DNA from: Legionellales bacterium
Lineage (GTDB): Bacteria; Pseudomonadota; Gammaproteobacteria; WLWR01
Length of the DNA: 6,882 bases
Assembly (NCBI GenBank): GCA_012103495.1
Contig: WLWR01000096.1
Span: 1 to 6,882 of the forward strand
Direction of reading: 5' to 3'
Part shown: piece by piece, positions 6,524 through 6,882 of the stretch
Position numbering within the stretch: the first letter of the stretch is position 1
How the letters are laid out: each line of letters begins with the position of its first letter
Position numbers and translations under genes: made by a program
Notes under the pieces: model-generated
What the model saw: only the letters and a program-made list of their open reading frames with translations
What the model was told of the DNA's origin: nothing
The model's database searches: none

Positions 6524-6604
6524 CTATACCCATTCCACTTGAAGATGCGAACCCTATTCACCGAGGATTAAAATTTACACCTTCAAGTACGATGGGGCTA
6601 GTCA
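6521..6604. repeat. 27-bp imperfect inverted repeat, REP/MITE-like
   Basis: The arm at 6521-6547 begins TGACTATACCCATTCC and continues ACTTGAAGATG. It matches the reverse complement of 6578-6604 at 21 of 27 positions, including TGACTA, CCCAT and ACTTGAAG blocks. The arms enclose a 30-base loop. The structure begins on the TGA stop codon of the barrel gene. Its look (short, palindromic ends with CTTGAAG, just after a gene) resembles interspersed palindromic elements in gammaproteobacteria. It could stabilise or end the upstream mRNA, although no T-run follows. No other copy is in this window, so repetitiveness is inferred. Confidence 0.6.
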
Positions 6605-6609
6605 TCCAT

Positions 6610-6658
6610 TTAAATGATCAGAGCCTGTTGAATAAGTGCACCCTCTGAAAACTCTGTT
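6610..6658 (-). pseudogene. Displaced duplicate of the adjacent gene's 3' end
   Basis: Read on the minus strand in the frame matching the repeat, this stretch continues FETEFSEGALIQQALII and then stops (TAA, 6610-6612). The copy in the intact upstream frame reads FETEFSEGAPIQPAMAV before its own stop. The left copy is therefore probably the old or an alternative C-terminus, cut off by the 49-base duplication. Between the copies, three of the seven differing bases are silent third-position changes, which hints that both were once coding. Confidence 0.4.
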
Positions 6659-6716
6659 TCAAACTGCCATGGCGGGCTGAATGGGTGCGCCCTCTGAAAA
6701 CTCTGTTTCAAACTGC
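6623..6716. repeat. Two-copy tandem duplication, about 49-bp unit
   Basis: Bases 6623-6667 match 6672-6716 with six differences in 45 positions. The core (6636-6667 and 6685-6716) differs at a single base. Period is 49 bp, not a multiple of three, so the copies fall in different frames of the minus-strand gene. The right copy is within its coding end. The left copy lies after its stop codon, which is itself made by the duplication boundary. Confidence 0.8.
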
Positions 6717-6880
6717 TTATGACAATCAAACTTGTACGCTAAGTAACGTAAAATACTATACAAACATCCCTCTTGATTGAGATTAGGAATTTTCTCATGA
6801 AAATATTGGAAAACCGTGCTTAATTCTGGGAGATTCTCTTCTGTAACATCTCTTACCTCATATTCATTTATGAAAGCCAT
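6659..6880 (-). CDS. Unrecognised protein, C-terminal part, altered by duplication
   Basis: This minus-strand frame gives 73 residues from an ATG at 6880, two bases from the window edge, so the true start may lie outside. It is acidic and aromatic (VRDVTEENLPELSTVFQYF, then EKIPNLNQEGCLYSILRYLA), with helical-looking character, no signal peptide and no membrane segment. I do not recognise a family. Codon use looks ordinary for a real gene, and the composition is more A/T-rich than the oxidase genes. The last 17 residues (FETEFSEGAPIQPAMAV) come from the right copy of a 49-bp tandem duplication; the left copy, out of frame, would end FETEFSEGALIQQALII. It may be the tail of a longer accessory gene or a gene remnant. 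Confidence 0.45.
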   Translation of the reverse strand: MAFINEYEVRDVTEENLPELSTVFQYFHEKIPNLNQEGCLYSILRYLAYKFDCHKQFETEFSEGAPIQPAMAV

Positions 6881-6882
6881 TA

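Noticed and set aside
6623..6716. The repeated 32-bp core as a minimal CRISPR array
   Set aside because: There are only two copies with a 17-bp gap. The similarity extends past the core and follows the coding frame of the minus-strand gene, as expected for a tandem duplication. No cas genes are present.

Overview
The window looks like a piece of a moderately AT-rich gammaproteobacterial chromosome. A short, even more AT-rich phage-derived segment is joined to its left end. The bacterial assignment rests on the style of the cytochrome bd oxidase genes (CioA/CioB type), a small outer-membrane barrel protein and the CHWCH-type thioredoxin-like protein. I cannot name the genus; a Legionellales-like or other host-associated or aquatic gammaproteobacterium would fit, but this is inference.

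Layout. Positions 1-464 hold the end of one protein and a complete 120-residue protein, overlapping in the same order as T4-type myovirus baseplate-hub genes 26 and 51. Positions 495-935 hold a class B/HAD-IIIB acid phosphatase fragment with both N-terminal HAD motifs but without its C-terminal half. At about 890-935 the sequence stops looking like phage or phosphatase DNA. It becomes a 250-bp intergenic stretch with a perfect 18-bp palindrome, another hairpin and a probable bidirectional terminator (about 1100-1144).

Positions 1186-3132 (minus strand) encode a complete DUF255/YyaL (SPATA20-like) protein. A 177-bp divergent intergenic region separates it from a three-gene operon on the plus strand. 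The operon encodes bd-type quinol oxidase subunit I with a short Q loop (3310-4719), subunit II (4723-5742), and a 40-residue single-helix DUF2474-like protein (5726-5848) overlapping the end of subunit II. Together these should form a membrane complex that oxidises quinol and reduces oxygen to water. A separately promoted outer-membrane beta-barrel protein follows (5921-6523).

The right edge is a repeat zone. A 27-bp imperfect inverted repeat begins exactly at the barrel gene's stop codon. Next is a roughly 49-bp tandem duplication that changes the C-terminus of an unrecognised minus-strand gene running off the window.

I see no tRNA, rRNA, CRISPR array, complete insertion sequence or defence system. 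The least ordinary points are the phage/host junction at the left, the small oxidase subunit, and the two repeat structures at the right.
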